From Adiantum capillus-veneris (Eukaryota > Streptophyta > Polypodiopsida > Polypodiales > Pteridaceae), in assembly GCA_014529385.2 (NCBI GenBank), contig CM043966.1, positions 34,931,125-34,995,124 on the forward strand: DNA of 64,000 nucleotides, in the 5' to 3' direction. This document shows, in pieces, positions 1-10,420 of this stretch (positions are counted from its first letter, which is position 1; each line of letters opens with the position of its first letter). Under the pieces are notes generated by a model, which saw nothing but the letters and a program-made list of their open reading frames with translations, was not told the DNA's origin and did not search any database. A program made the position numbers and the translations under genes.

Positions 1-484
1 AGGCGATGTCCACCCCGGGTGGGGTGAACCAAACAAAAGAAGAGCCAGCTGGCTGCTCCCCACCACGTTGTCTCTTGTTTGATATCTACATTACAAAGAG
101 AAATATAAGATTAAGCTTTCACCCCTACTCACTCATCTATAAATACGTACACAAGTATATTAGCACACAAACACGTAGATACACATACATACTAGTAGAC
201 CTAAGTAGAGGCTAGTAGTGCCAAAGGTCAAGTGGAACCTCTTTAGATATCATCGCAATTTCAATCGTGGTAAAACCAAAGGTACGTTGCAGTAATCAAT
301 GCATGAGTGGATCAATGACCGCAGTGCCACAATTAAAAAGGGAATATACCCAAGAGGAAGCGTCTAACCTTCGGGTGCTATGCTCATGTACTTAGTGCCT
401 ACATACATGCATAAACAAATATATATGTACACACAAATATACATACATATATGTAATATAGCCATCGTTTTGAGTAGAGATAAA

Positions 485-915
485 GAGTTATGGTTGTAAA
501 TGTAGCTAATATTTTGTGTTGTGCACAGTGCAAGAGTGTTTGCTGCTTCTGTAGAGTGCTATGAAGAAGAGCTTCTTTATTGTGCTTTTTGTGCAACATC
601 TCTTCACAATAGCTCCTTGTTTGAGTGATTACTTTGCCTCCATTCTGCATGCATGTCTGTCTCCATTCTGAGGTACGGTATCGTTAAAAGCTGTCCAACC
701 TAATGCCTATTTGGAGGGGAGAAAGAGATAGGAAGGAAGATAGAGAGAAATATAGAGAAGTTAAAGAAAAGAGAGTAGAAAGTAATTTTCAAGGGTCTAT
801 CGATGTCACGTAAAGAAGGTCTTTTTCATAGCACTCTACAAAAGCAGGAGCATACCCGCACTGTACACACCACAAAATGGTTGCTCCACCTACAACCATT
901 GCTCTTTATCCCCCT
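485..915. repeat. Pair of inverted sub-repeats within the left arm
   Basis: A roughly 110-bp unit containing AGCACTCTACA, a GCAG/GCAC-rich stretch, ACACAAAAT and CTACAACCAT occurs on the minus strand at about 485-606 and on the plus strand at about 813-915. The arm is therefore itself partly palindromic. The same pair appears in the opposite arm (14040-14525). Similarity is partial, roughly three quarters by eye. Confidence 0.6.
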
Positions 916-1012
916 ATTTCTTTATCTTCCTCTCTCTACTATCTCTTTTTGCCGATGGATATCTCTAATTCTCTTTCTCCCTCTTGGGCCCTCTTTCTCC
1001 CTCTTTCCCTAT

Positions 1013-1113
1013 CTCTCTATTTCTCTCTCTCTCTCTCTGTCTCTCTCTCCCTCCCTCTTTCTCTATCCCTCTCTCTTTCTCTATCTTTCTCTCTCTCTTT
1101 ATCTATCTCTCTC

Positions 1114-1171
<58 letters not shown>

Positions 1172-1308
1172 CTCCTCTCTCTCTCTCTCTCTCTCTCTCT
1201 ATCCCTCTCTCTTTCTCTATCTTTCTCTCTCTCTTTTCCTCTATCTCTATCTCTCTCTCTCTCTCTTTCCCTCTTTCTCTATCTATCCCACTTTGTCTAT
1301 CTCTATTT

Positions 1309-1356
<48 letters not shown>

Positions 1357-1392
1357 TCTATATCTCTCTCTCCCTCCCTCCCTCCTTCCCTT

Positions 1393-1442
<50 letters not shown>

Positions 1443-1521
1443 CGCTCTCCCCCCGTCTTTCTCTCTCTCTCTCTCTCTATCCCTCTTCTCTCTCTCTCTC
1501 TCTATTCCTCTCTATCTATCC

Positions 1522-1567
<46 letters not shown>

Positions 1568-1587
1568 TTATCTACTCTCTCTCTCTA

Positions 1588-1631
<44 letters not shown>

Positions 1632-1797
1632 TCCTCTCTATCTATCCCTCTTTCTCTCTCTCTATTTATCTCTCTCTCTCTCTCTCTCTCTATTTATCCC
1701 TCTCCATTTATCTCTCTCTCCCTCTCTCTATTTATCCCTCTCCATTTATCTATCTCCCCCCCCTCTCTCTCTCTCTTTATCTATCTCTCTCTATATT
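1013..1797 (+). repeat. (CT)n-rich microsatellite tract of about 780 bp
   Basis: Almost uninterrupted CT dinucleotides with scattered TTTC, TATC and CCC interruptions. Long open frames here encode only Ser-Leu repeats and are a by-product of the dinucleotide, not genes. The mirror GA tract lies at 7790-8626 and 13805-13993 on the same strand, as expected for the other arm of the inverted repeat. Confidence 0.95.
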
Positions 1798-2185
1798 TCT
1801 ATGTAACATTTCTATCTAACATTCACTATGTCTAGCAAACCTAACATTTTTAACATTTGCAAATCTAACAAGCCGAGCAACGCAACCATTTTCAAACAAG
1901 CATCTCTTCTCTACCACACACAAAGAGACATTTCAACAACGGAATCATTTGGGAAATGAACGAGGTATGTCATGATATCTCTACTTTTTTTATTTTGTTA
2001 GGGTTTATGTAGGTGTGTGTGTGTGCACGCGTGTGTGTATAGTAGAAAAAACAATAGGGAATGAGGAGGGAGGAGCGTTGTTTTGTGTTTACCTTTCATT
2101 GTAGCGCAGTTGCCGGCTAGGTTGAGCTTCCAATGACGAACGCGAAAAAACCCCTTCGACGAACTCCTCCTTGACATAAATCTGC

Positions 2186-2187
2186 AT

Positions 2188-2228
<41 letters not shown>

Positions 2229-2321
2229 GATGTTGTGCTTGAGATGGAGTAGGGAGAGAAGGTGTGGCGGGGGGGGGGGGTGATGGTTTGGGAGGTGGAG
2301 TGGGAAGAGGTAGGGAGGGGT

Positions 2322-2392
<71 letters not shown>
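2186..2392 (+). repeat. (TG)n tract followed by a G69 homopolymer
   Basis: A (TG)n run at about 2186-2227 is followed by G-rich sequence and then an unbroken run of 69 G residues from 2324 to 2392. Proline- or glycine-only frames across it are artefacts. The matching part of the other arm has a C35 run at 7474-7508, in the expected inverted sense but about 250 bp out of register. Confidence 0.9.
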
Positions 2393-2393
<1 letters not shown>

Positions 2394-2842
2394 GGTGAAG
2401 CTTGGAGAGGGAGCGATGGGGCGAAGAGGAAGGAGAGAAAAGTATGCAGCAAAAATGCAACATACTTTGCCTCCTTGCCTATTTTAGGTGCCAGGAATTA
2501 CCGCGCCTATTATCGCGCCTGGTCATTTCAAACGGATACATGCGAATCCGCGATTGTAGGGGGGGTACAAACCACCCCCTCTATCCTTAGCTAGCCATTA
2601 TTCCATTTTTTAACCTTTTGAGAATTTTGATGAAGATTTTTAATTTTTTATGGATAGTGTATTTTGTAGTACTTTTAAATGTTTATTAATTGCATTTTTA
2701 AAGTTCTCTTCCAGTTAAAAATAAATTTAGCACTCATTGTCATTTATTCTCTTCGAACTTAACTTCGTGCAATTTTTTTAATGGAATATATGGCTTTTTT
2801 AATTATTTATTTTTTAGGACACATGACTAAATAAACAACATT

Positions 2843-3446
2843 TTGCGTGTGCAAGACATCGACTGGGATGATCGTGGTCCCCCTGGAGGCCCTGAGCGCG
2901 ATCGCTGGCACAAGGAAAAACTCCCTTGTCCTTGCGCCAAGTGCAAAAGGGCAGTCCCTTGCTTGAGACGCATTGCCTTGGAGCACGTGAAGAACGAAGG
3001 GCTTTGGCATCCTCGAAAAAACGCTCGGAGAGATGAGAGCGCCACTCACCCATCGCTTGAGGAGATACCCCATTGGTCTATGTTCGGTGGTGGTGCACCG
3101 GCGTGCAAGGCCAAACGACAGAGGCAAGAGCGACTGGGCAATTTGGGTGCACCGCATGGTGATCCTCCCGTTGACTCTACTTTGGCAGCTCCTATGGTGT
3201 CTCCATCGCACTTTGAGGTAGAGGATGAGCACATGTTTGACATGTGTGATGAGTTACTAGCTCATGAGCATGACGTGTGCAAGGAGAATTGTCAGCCCTG
3301 CACTAAACGGGATACCAAAATGGAGGATAGATTGATGGCGAGTGCCCAAATACCTATTTACGACGATGCACGGTACTCGGTGCTCCGAGCATCGTCTTGC
3401 AAGAAAAATTCGGTTGGAGTAATGCAAGTGTCGATGCACTACTTTT
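2843..3446 (+). CDS. CACTA transposase N-terminal segment (transposase-associated domain)
   Basis: The reading frame has a CPCAKCKR motif, then LEHVKNEGLWHP, resembling the zinc-binding transposase-associated domain that precedes the tnp2 core in plant CACTA proteins. Further on, MASAQIPIYDDARYSVLRA matches the conserved stretch just before the core. The exon appears to end at GTAAGT (3447), and the next exon resumes after TGTAG (3535) with KMFPKDHHMPLDL, a well-conserved core-entry motif. The start is uncertain: no upstream ATG is clearly better and the first codons may come from an unseen exon. Confidence 0.7.
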
Positions 3447-3535
3447 GTAAGTATGGAATGTGGCTTTTATATACTCTTCACTCGCTTTATGGTGCCGTCT
3501 TCTAGCAGTTATACTAATACGCTTGTTTGTTGTAG

Positions 3536-4359
3536 TTTGATGGGCAAAATGTTTCCAAAAGATCACCACATGCCTCTAGATCTTCAATGAGCTAGATGGT
3601 ATGTCATTGCACTTTGAATGGAGTATGAGCACATTCATGCGTGTGTCAACGATTGCATGCTATACCGCAATGAGCACGCACATACTACCTCATGTCCCGT
3701 GTGCAGGAGGCACGATACAAGACTAAAGTGAGCGGGGTGCACCTACCCCGTAAGGTATTGAGACATTTTCCATTAATTCCTCACATTCAACATATGTTTT
3801 AAAGCAGATCTACCGTGGAGCTTCTCGTGTGGCACGCCAACCACCGCTCAAATGATGGAATGATACATGTCCCTGCCAATTCATGTGCATGGAGGCACAT
3901 CAAAACTCAATGGCCAGAGTTTGGGTTGGAGCCTCGACACTTGAGGCTTGGGTTAGCAAGTGATGGTGTGAACCACTTCGGCACTAAGTCTACTTCATGG
4001 AGCACTTGGCCTGTGGTGATCTCATCAACTACAATATTCCACCATGGGAGACAACCAAGAAGGGCAATATACTTCTTTCCTTGCTTGTGCCAGGGAAGTA
4101 CAAAGTGTCAAATATTGACATCTACCTCAAGCCCCTCATCGAGGAGTTGGAGGAGTTATGGAGAGGCATTCATGTTGTCAATGTCTCACTTGCAAAGGGG
4201 GGAGAGAGGCCATTGTGAGGGGAATCCTTATGTCGACTATGCACAACTATCCTGGGCTTGGAGATATTTTTGGTAACCCCCTTTCCTCTATCTCTCTCTC
4301 TATATTTCCCTCTCTCCATTTAGTTCACTCATCTCTCTAACGATATGATATGTATGCAG
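3536..4359 (+). CDS. CACTA transposase core, first part (Transposase_21/tnp2)
   Basis: The segment carries, in order, the conserved CMLYRNEHAHTTSCPVC motif (about 3655-3705), WHANHRSNDGMIHVPANS, EPRHLRLGLASDG (about 3930-3965), INYNIPPW, LLVPGKYKVSNIDIYLKP and LIEELEELWRGIHV. These are hallmark motifs of the tnp2 catalytic core; the Asp in LASDG is probably one of its acidic residues. Frame changes occur between 3715 and 3815 and around 3985, so the core is not translatable as one frame. An intron-like GTAACC...GCAG (4273-4359) separates it from the next segment. Confidence 0.8.
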
Positions 4360-5002
4360 GATTGTCCAATCGGGGCACAATGAATGTCCTACTTGCAAGC
4401 CATTTTTGGTGACGGAGAGGCCTGATTCCTTGTGCAAGGTAATCTATCCAAACAACCATCATTTCTTACCCCAAGGGCATAACAAGCACAAGGCTCCAAC
4501 AAATGGGAAGACCCCTCTAAAGCTCACGATGGCAGATTGTGCAACCCATTGGGAAGAACACCACAACAACAATCCGACTCCGTGTCCTCCACCAAAAGGT
4601 ATGTCAAGGTATTCCATATTTTAAAGGCTTCCATATTGGAAGGACTTAAAAATACAACACCTCTTGGATCCCATGCACATATTCAAGAATGTAGCCCAAA
4701 CACTATGGGACCACATTATTGGCAAGGACTCTTTGGGTGTGAGGGAGGATTTGAGGCTTTTAAAAGGTCTTCCCACCTCTACTACTCCACGTCGTCGTGC
4801 CCCAAATGGAAAGATTGTGCTTCTTAAAGCACCATGGATTCTAGCCAAAGAAGAATTAGACAAGGTGAAAGGTATCATTGCCTCTATTCACACACCAACA
4901 GGATACATGAGGTCGCTAAAGGGGGATTTCACAAAAGCGAAGAAGGGTGGAAGCGTTCAATTGTATGGGTTGACGTCCCATGATTGGCACAAGATTCTTT
5001 AG
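4360..5002 (+). CDS. CACTA transposase core, second part
   Basis: After the intron, GLSNRGTMN and then, in another frame, ECPTCKPF follow, both typical of the Cys-containing middle of tnp2 proteins. LPYWKDLKIQHLLDPMHIFKN and VAQTLW (from about 4630) match the conserved LDPMHIEKN block. The segment continues to VQLYGLTSHDWHKIL at 4945-5000, the junction with DUF4218 where family members have SHDCH. A small insertion near 4615 and the frame change after 4390 disrupt it. Confidence 0.8.
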
Positions 5003-5254
5003 GTAATCTTCATACGCCCTATTCTATCTATACTTTGTGTGTATGACTTTCACTCACTTTCCCTCCCATGATTTACATTGTAGTTCATTCTGCCGGTGAG
5101 TATGTGTATATGTTGGGACAAGAAAGTCAGGGACGGTATTTTCAAACTAGGAGAGCTAGTAAGGTACACCACAAGACTCCACTCAACTACACCTTTTTTA
5201 TGTACACAATAACTTCAACTAGCACTTAGTGTATCCTTGTGTGTTTTCTTCCAG

Positions 5255-5966
5255 ATTTGTGAGCTCCAAGAAAATCGAAATAGATGATATCCCTGCTACT
5301 CAAACACTTGCAACAGAAACTGTGTACACCATTGAAGATGCATTTCCTTGATCGGTCCTTCCTAGTCAAATTCACCTCTTGATTCACGTGGTGGAGGAGA
5401 TCGCTATATGTGGAGTAGTTCACGCACGATGGATGTTCTTCTTAGAGAGGTTTTTAAAGACTCTCAAAGATTTTGTGCGGCTACAGTCTCAACTAGAGGC
5501 ATGTATGACCGAAGGGTGGATCGTTCAAGAGGCATTTGTTTACATATCAGAGTATTTGGCACAAGTTGATCCTTCAATGCCTCGCATGTGGTCAGACAAG
5601 GAACATGAAAGGATGACTTCACACTTGCCAAGTGGAAAGGGGATACTACTTAACATGGATATGAATCTATCCCGAGTGGTCAATAACTTTTGTACTCTCA
5701 ATGCAAAGATTATGACCAAGTGGATGGACTTGTGGATAGTGGCAAAGGCAAGGCATTTGCAAGAAAGAGAAGCATGGAAAAAATCACATGGAGGAAGGAG
5801 GGCACCCCAAGTGCCTAGACACCTTGCATGTTTCCTAGATCTCATTAGTGCCGAGTGGATTCATGAGAGAATGACCGAGCCAAAAGCACGCGGAGAAGAC
5901 ATCACCATCAAAGAATGGGAGTATGCACGAGGTTGCGTACCAAAGGTAGAGTACTCATATACCTAA
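5255..5966 (+). CDS. CACTA transposase DUF4218 domain
   Basis: The frame reads IHLLIHVVEEIAICGVVHARWM, then FLERFLKTLKDFVR and CMTEGWIVQEAFVYISEYL, which are the conserved features of DUF4218 that follows the tnp2 core in plant CACTA proteins. A TGA at 5349-5351 interrupts the run-in at AFP/SVLPSQIHLL. A downstream helix-rich region with Arg/Lys-rich patches links to DUF4216. DUF4218 has no established biochemical role beyond its association with CACTA transposases. Confidence 0.8.
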
Positions 5967-6061
5967 ACCATATTGTAATTATTTTTTTTGGAATTATCTT
6001 TAGTATGTATTTGATATAAGATATTTTTCTATTTTTTAGTGCCTTTCCTTTAACTAGTTCT

Positions 6062-6811
6062 ATGTGGTTAAAGGGTCGTCACTTTTGTACACGCCGCATT
6101 GACGAGAATAGAACCACCATGGATTGTGCCATCATGGGCAGCTTTGACACAAACGGTACAGACGATGATGAAGCCAGGTACTGCGTAACTATTGAAAGGA
6201 TACTAAAGGTTAATTTTAGAACCTTTCATACCTTTATCGTCGAGTGCAAGTGGTTTGCAAATGTGTCTAGACGACATGAGAATGGCCTCCACATGGTGGA
6301 CTCTAGTGTGCATCACACAGGGAGGTATGACAATTTAGTTTTACCGCGCAATTGTAAACAGGTGAGTGACATGTACCTTTTTTATTCTTATTTTCTTGTA
6401 GCATTAATTATACCAATGTTACTCACTTTGAGCTTCTCTTTTATAGGTCATCTATATCCCAACAATCCACCAACAAAACTTTGGTTCGTTATTCCCGTAA
6501 CACCTCGAGGGAGAACCATTTTTTCCACTAATGAAGTGGAGACCATCTTCGACCCTCTTCCACCTCCGACTTTGGATGAGGTGGAAACAAAGGAGAGGGA
6601 GGTCGATGAATCAAGTCCGGCGGCACCAAGTCTTAGCAAGGATGATTTTCATGATGATGAAGATGATGAGATGGAGGATTACGAGCTCGAAGATAATGAA
6701 GCCAATGCATCCACAAACGACAATTCCGTTTCTCTCTTTATTGATTTAGGAGCCATGGGCTTAGAATTGGATGATGCCTCATGTAGAGATCTTTTGGAAG
6801 ATGATTCATAA
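6062..6811 (+). CDS. CACTA transposase DUF4216 domain and acidic C-terminus
   Basis: WLKGRHFCTRRIDENRTTMDC precedes the typical DUF4216 core (GRILKVNF-like stretch, ECKWF, then NCKQ/VIYIPNNPPTKLWFVIPV). An 85-bp intron with clear borders (CAG/GTGAGT at 6361, TTATAG/G at 6446) fits exactly between NCKQ and VIYIP. Left unspliced, the frame stays open but inserts about 28 hydrophobic residues. The C-terminus (6570-6808) is strongly acidic, with runs of Asp and Glu, as is common in this protein class. The gene ends at TAA 6809-6811. Confidence 0.8.
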   Translation: MWLKGRHFCTRRIDENRTTMDCAIMGSFDTNGTDDDEARYCVTIERILKVNFRTFHTFIVECKWFANVSRRHENGLHMVDSSVHHTGRYDNLVLPRNCKQVSDMYLFYSYFLVALIIPMLLTLSFSFIGHLYPNNPPTKLWFVIPVTPRGRTIFSTNEVETIFDPLPPPTLDEVETKEREVDESSPAAPSLSKDDFHDDEDDEMEDYELEDNEANASTNDNSVSLFIDLGAMGLELDDASCRDLLEDDS

Positions 6812-6968
6812 ACATTTTGCAGTTATGAAGTTTTTTGGTCATGTAATCCATTCATCTCTCTCTCCCCCCTCTTCCTCTCTCTAGATTTGGGAACATGCTC
6901 AATTATGTTAATCAATTGACATTGATTATTTTAGTTGTAACCAAGTGTAATCTTATTATCTCCCCCTC

Positions 6969-6983
6969 CTTCCCTCCCTCCCC

Positions 6984-7071
<88 letters not shown>
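6969..7071 (+). repeat. (CT)n microsatellite
   Basis: A CCCTCC-rich lead followed by a nearly pure CT run, just 3' of the transposase gene. Confidence 0.95.
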
Positions 7072-7077
<6 letters not shown>

Positions 7078-7146
7078 TAAATTTGAAAAATTTCATACAA
7101 TGTTCTTTAATTTTTATTGAGAGAAGGGAAACACCAAAATTTGATA

Positions 7147-7180
<34 letters not shown>
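7147..7180 (+). repeat. G34 homopolymer
   Basis: Unbroken run of 34 G residues. It could form G-quadruplex structures; length is prone to sequencing error. Confidence 0.95.
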
Positions 7181-7181
<1 letters not shown>

Positions 7182-7472
7182 TGTTTAAGCCAGAATTTGA
7201 AAGTTTAGGTGCTAAATTTTGTATCAAAAAAGAAACACGGTAATATATGCGATAATAAAAACGGTAATAAACGCGAAAAACATTCGTGGCAATATTTCAA
7301 ACACAAAAGAAAATCCCCTGCCCTCCTCTCTCTTCTTTCTCTACCTGAGTTTGCACCTTCTCTCTACAAAACGCAGTAAAACAGCGTGGTAAACACTTGG
7401 AGATTTTCATAGTGCTTGGAGGCTCAACCTAACGGACAACCGCACTACAACCTAAGGTAAACAAAAAACACC

Positions 7473-7473
<1 letters not shown>

Positions 7474-7508
<35 letters not shown>
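7474..7508 (+). repeat. C35 homopolymer
   Basis: Unbroken run of 35 C residues within the right inverted arm, in the sense expected for the counterpart of the poly-G in the left arm. Confidence 0.95.
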
Positions 7509-7789
7509 TTCCCTATTGTATTCTACTCCACAAACACACGCATAGAAACACGTGCACACACACACACACGCACACGAATAAATGAAAAAACAAAATGAGA
7601 AAGATAGAGATAGAGAGACATACCTCGTTTATTTGATATAAGTTGCATTGTGACGTAGATGAAATCTCTTCATGCGTGGTAGATTTGCTAGATTTGTTTG
7701 CAAATGTTAGATTTGTTAAAATCTTTTCTTTGTTAGATTTGTTTGCAAATGAATGTGCCAAATGTATTTGTTAGGAAATGGATTATGAG

Positions 7790-7839
7790 AGAGATAGAGA
7801 AAGAGGGAAAATAGATAGATAGAGAGAGGGGGGGGGGGG

Positions 7840-7895
<56 letters not shown>

Positions 7896-8194
7896 TAGAG
7901 GAGATAGAGAGAAAGAGAGAGATAAATAGAGAGAGAGGGAGAGAGATAGAGAAAGAGGGAAAGAGAGATAAATAGAGATAGAGAGAGAGTGAAAGAGAGA
8001 TAAATAGAGAAAGAGGGAGAGAGATAGAGATAGAGAGAGATAAATAGAGAAAGAGGGAAAGAGAGATAGAGAGAGATAGAGAAAGAGGGAGATAGATAAA
8101 GAAAGAGAGGAAAAGAGATAAATAGAGATAGAGAAAGAGAAAGAGAGAGATAAATAGAGAAAGAGGGAGAGAGATAGAGAAAGAGAGGGAAAGA

Positions 8195-8245
<51 letters not shown>

Positions 8246-8409
8246 GAAGAGAGAGAGAAAGAGAGGAAAAGAGGGAGAAAGATAGAGAGAGAGAGATAGA
8301 TAGAGGGTAAGAGGGAGAGAGGGAGAGATAGAGGGAGGGAAAGAGAGAAAAATAGAGAAAGAGGGAGAGATAGAGAAAGAGAGGGAAAGAGGAAAAGGAG
8401 AGGAAAGGG

Positions 8410-8496
<87 letters not shown>

Positions 8497-8626
8497 GGGA
8501 GAGGGAACAAGAGAGAGAAAGAGAGAGAAAGAGGGGGGGGGGAAGAGCGGGAGAGAGAGAGAGAGAGAGGGGGAGAGAGGGAAAGAGGGAGAGTGAGAAT
8601 GAGAAAGAGAGGGGGAGAGAGAGAAA
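7790..8626 (+). repeat. (GA)n-rich tract of about 840 bp
   Basis: GA dinucleotides with GATA, GAAA and short poly-G interruptions (for example 8235-8246 and 8487-8499). It is the reverse-complement partner of the CT tract at 1013-1797. Ser/Leu-only frames on the minus strand are not genes. Confidence 0.95.
8622..8626. repeat. Copia target-site duplication, left copy
   Basis: AGAAA immediately before the 5' LTR; the identical pentamer follows the 3' LTR at 13805-13809. Because it lies in GA-rich sequence some chance matching is possible, but the LTR boundaries TGTT...AACA fix it exactly. Confidence 0.85.
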
Positions 8627-8853
8627 TGTTACCATATACATGTGGTAGTGATGTGTGTGAACACACTAGGACCGTTGGGGCATGTTTTTCCCTATTAGGA
8701 GGGTTTTTCCCCCGAGCATTGTATATATGCCCATCACTCTAGGACTATCTATCTTTCCATTGCACACTAAGTAACACACTCTCTGTTGTGTGCCTTGAGC
8801 TTCCTTTGTCTTCTCGAATCTGTGTCCGTTTCTCTGCAACCCTAATTCCAACA
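8627..8853 (+). repeat. Copia 5' LTR
   Basis: It starts TGTTACCATATACATG and ends CCTAATTCCAACA, with TG...CA ends. It contains a TATA-like GTATATATG at 8721-8729 and is followed two bases later by the primer-binding site. Confidence 0.95.
8721..8729 (+). promoter_or_regulatory. Probable TATA element of the Copia LTR
   Basis: GTATATATG lies about 95 bp into the LTR. The 3' LTR has the changed form GTATATACG at the same place. Confidence 0.5.
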
Positions 8854-8855
8854 AT

Positions 8856-8867
8856 TGGTATCAGAGC
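8856..8867 (+). other. Primer-binding site (initiator Met tRNA type)
   Basis: TGGTATCAGAGC, the standard plant sequence complementary to the 3' end of initiator methionine tRNA, lies two bases after the 5' LTR. Confidence 0.95.
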
Positions 8868-9229
8868 AGGTTGCGTCCTCCCGGGCTTAGTTGCCAGCTG
8901 CTCCAGCACACGCCTGCTCACTTTCTCCGATTTCAATGAGCTTTGGCAAGCGTTCGCAGGTCGACAAAATTTTTGGGTAAGCTCGTAGAGCTTAGCTCGT
9001 AGAGCTTAGTCTGCTCAGATTTTTGATTCGGGCTCATTTCGGCCTCCGTTTCCACTACATGCAGTACTGCATAGGCTATTTCGTCATTTTGTGTAGAATT
9101 TTTATCAGTGCCATTTTTAGCATAACAGGCGCCTCATAGTCTTCTATGGTTTGTGCTATATAGCACGTGTTGTTCCCGCTCTGTTTCTCCTATTTTCGGG
9201 CAGTTTTCACATCAGGTGCAACATTTACC

Positions 9230-10327
9230 ATGGCTGACAACAACACAAATGTGTTCAAGATGTTTGCTGTTGAGGACAGGCTGGATGGGGACAACTGCCC
9301 TATGTGGGCTTATATGATGCAACATGTTCTTCTGTCAAAGGGCGTCTGGAACATTGTGCAGGGCATTGATGTACGTCCTGGTTCTGAGGATGTAGGCGAT
9401 GTTGAGGATGTTGCAGGTCTTGCTGCAAGGATTGATGCAATTAGAGTTGTTTTGCCTACGGCAAAAGAAGCTTGTTGGGATGTTAAGGATGCGTAGGCTC
9501 ATGCATTGATTGCGTTGTCTGTGAAGCGCACTATTGTTCCTCACATTCGTTCAACAAAATCTGCAAAACAGGCTTGGGATATTCTAGCAGGTCTTTATGC
9601 AAGCCGTAATGAGGCTAAAATTGCTTTGCTGCGTAAAGAGCTGGAGTCAAAGATTATGCATGAGGAAGATGATATGGACACTTTCCTTGCTGGTGTCAAG
9701 GATATCAATGAGAAAATTATTTCTTCAGGTGAAGTCATTTCAGATAATTCCCTTGTGCAGACTGTTCTTGATGCTTTACCAGATTCCTACCAGACTTTTG
9801 CTAGTACTTGGAGATTGATGACCCAAGGAAATCCTGAAGTTGTCAAGTTTGATGCATTATGCACATTGTTGTTGCAAGAGTCACTTTCCAGAAAAAACAG
9901 AACTAGGCAGTGTGCAGTTGAACAGGCTTTTATTGCTTCTCAAAGAAAGGGTGGTAACAGCAATGCGGCCACTTCTTATGGTTCTGCTACGAGTGGAAAA
10001 ACTTCTGTTCCTAATGCTTCTGCTGGCAGCAATTTGTCTGGAAATTCTTGTGATAAGGGAAAAAAGAAGATGTGTTGCCATTATTGTAAACCTAATGATC
10101 ACTTGATCAAGTCATGTCCTAAGTTGAAGGCCGAAGAGGCTAAGAAGAAAGAGGGTGGTTCCACTGCAAATGCTGGTTCCACTACAAATACAGTCGTTGT
10201 TGAGTCTTCTGTGAAAGGAGACTGTGTTGTTGATGTTGATGCAGAATGGGCTTTTAGCACAGAGTGCACTTACAATCCTGTTGTCCATGATGCATGCTTG
10301 TCAGTTGGTGCAGATTCACATGTGTGA
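9230..10327 (+). pseudogene. gag: Copia gag (capsid-nucleocapsid)
   Basis: It starts at ATG 9230 (MADNNTN) and shows the DGDNCPMWAYMMQHVL entry typical of plant Copia gag, followed by the UBN2-like helical region (KQAWDILAGLYASRNE, LVQTVLDALPDSYQTF). A CCHC zinc knuckle (CCHYCKPNDHLIKSCP) is intact at about 10075-10120. TAG at 9494-9496 cuts the frame after about 88 codons and TGA at 10325-10327 closes it just before the protease. It would package the element RNA into virus-like particles in the cytoplasm. The frame is otherwise continuous through the first stop, so the damage is light. Confidence 0.9.
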
Positions 10328-10420
10328 TATTTTGACAGTGGTGCTACAAAGCATATCACCTCACATCGTGAATTGTTTACCTCTCTTGAGTCTGTCCCTC
10401 ATGGGAATTCAGTAACTTGT
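10328..10420 (+). pseudogene. Copia protease start (DSGA motif)
   Basis: In frame with gag after its TGA, the sequence reads YFDSGATKHITSH, the active-site motif of Copia aspartic protease, continuing to about 10420. The remainder (GKIVLTAANGSSFTLVDALYVPGIKKNLL) lies in another frame from 10417. One stop and one frameshift therefore separate gag, the protease active site and the rest of pol. Confidence 0.8.

Larger units (their letters stand above)
1..2580 (+). repeat. Left arm of a long inverted repeat around the CACTA transposase gene
   Basis: This stretch is matched, reverse-complemented, by 7140-8626 plus 13805-14997. Position 1 pairs with about 14997, so the arm continues beyond the window. 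Matched landmarks include GATGTCCACCCC at 6-17 against 14985-14996, a potential 60-70 residue reading frame present in both arms (6-215 and 14770-14979), the unit around 813-915, the CT tract, AACGAGGTATGTC near 1960 and the motif CTAGGTTGAGC near 2118. Similarity is good on the outside and much weaker from about 2150 to 2580, where only short blocks such as ATTACCG...TATTATCGC remain. I infer terminal inverted repeats of a large DNA transposon, but the outer boundary is not visible. Confidence 0.75.
2843..6811 (+). pseudogene. CACTA (En/Spm) transposase gene, TNP2-like, degraded
   Basis: The segments follow the order known for plant CACTA transposases: a Cys-rich transposase-associated domain, the Transposase_21 (tnp2) core, DUF4218, then DUF4216 and an acidic tail. 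Plausible spliceosomal introns are visible at 3447-3535 (GTAAGT...GTAG), 4273-4359 and 6362-6446 (CAG/GTGAGT...ATAG/G), so this was a eukaryotic intron-containing gene. Damage includes a TGA at 5349-5351, a frame change near 4371-4400 and a short insertion near 4615. The protein would cut and paste elements with CACTA termini in the nucleus. It lies centrally between inverted arms, which fits an autonomous element that has since decayed. An ordinary host gene is unlikely, because every domain is transposon-specific. Confidence 0.85.
7140..8626 (-). repeat. Right arm of the long inverted repeat, inner part
   Basis: On the reverse strand this matches the left arm. It includes a G34 run (7147-7180), a C35 run (7474-7508), CAATAGGGAA near 7510, the CA/TG-rich stretch at 7555-7578, TACCTCGTTTATTT near 7621 (left arm AACGAGGTA) and repeated ATTTGTTTGCAAATG at 7690-7752, then a long GA tract. 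The arm stops abruptly at 8626, where the Copia element begins, and resumes at 13805. Confidence 0.75.

Noticed and set aside
803-1835. Three overlapping open frames of 280-340 codons rich in Ser and Leu
   Set aside because: They are read-through of a (CT)n tract, open in all frames, with no non-repetitive domain.
2089-2594. Proline-rich and glycine-rich frames on both strands
   Set aside because: Produced by the G69 run and flanking low-complexity sequence.
2807-3243. Minus-strand frames of 60-140 codons opposite the transposase N-terminus
   Set aside because: Antisense shadows; the plus-strand frame has recognisable CACTA motifs.
7716-8666. Minus-strand frames over 300 codons long
   Set aside because: Same reason: the reverse complement of a GA tract.
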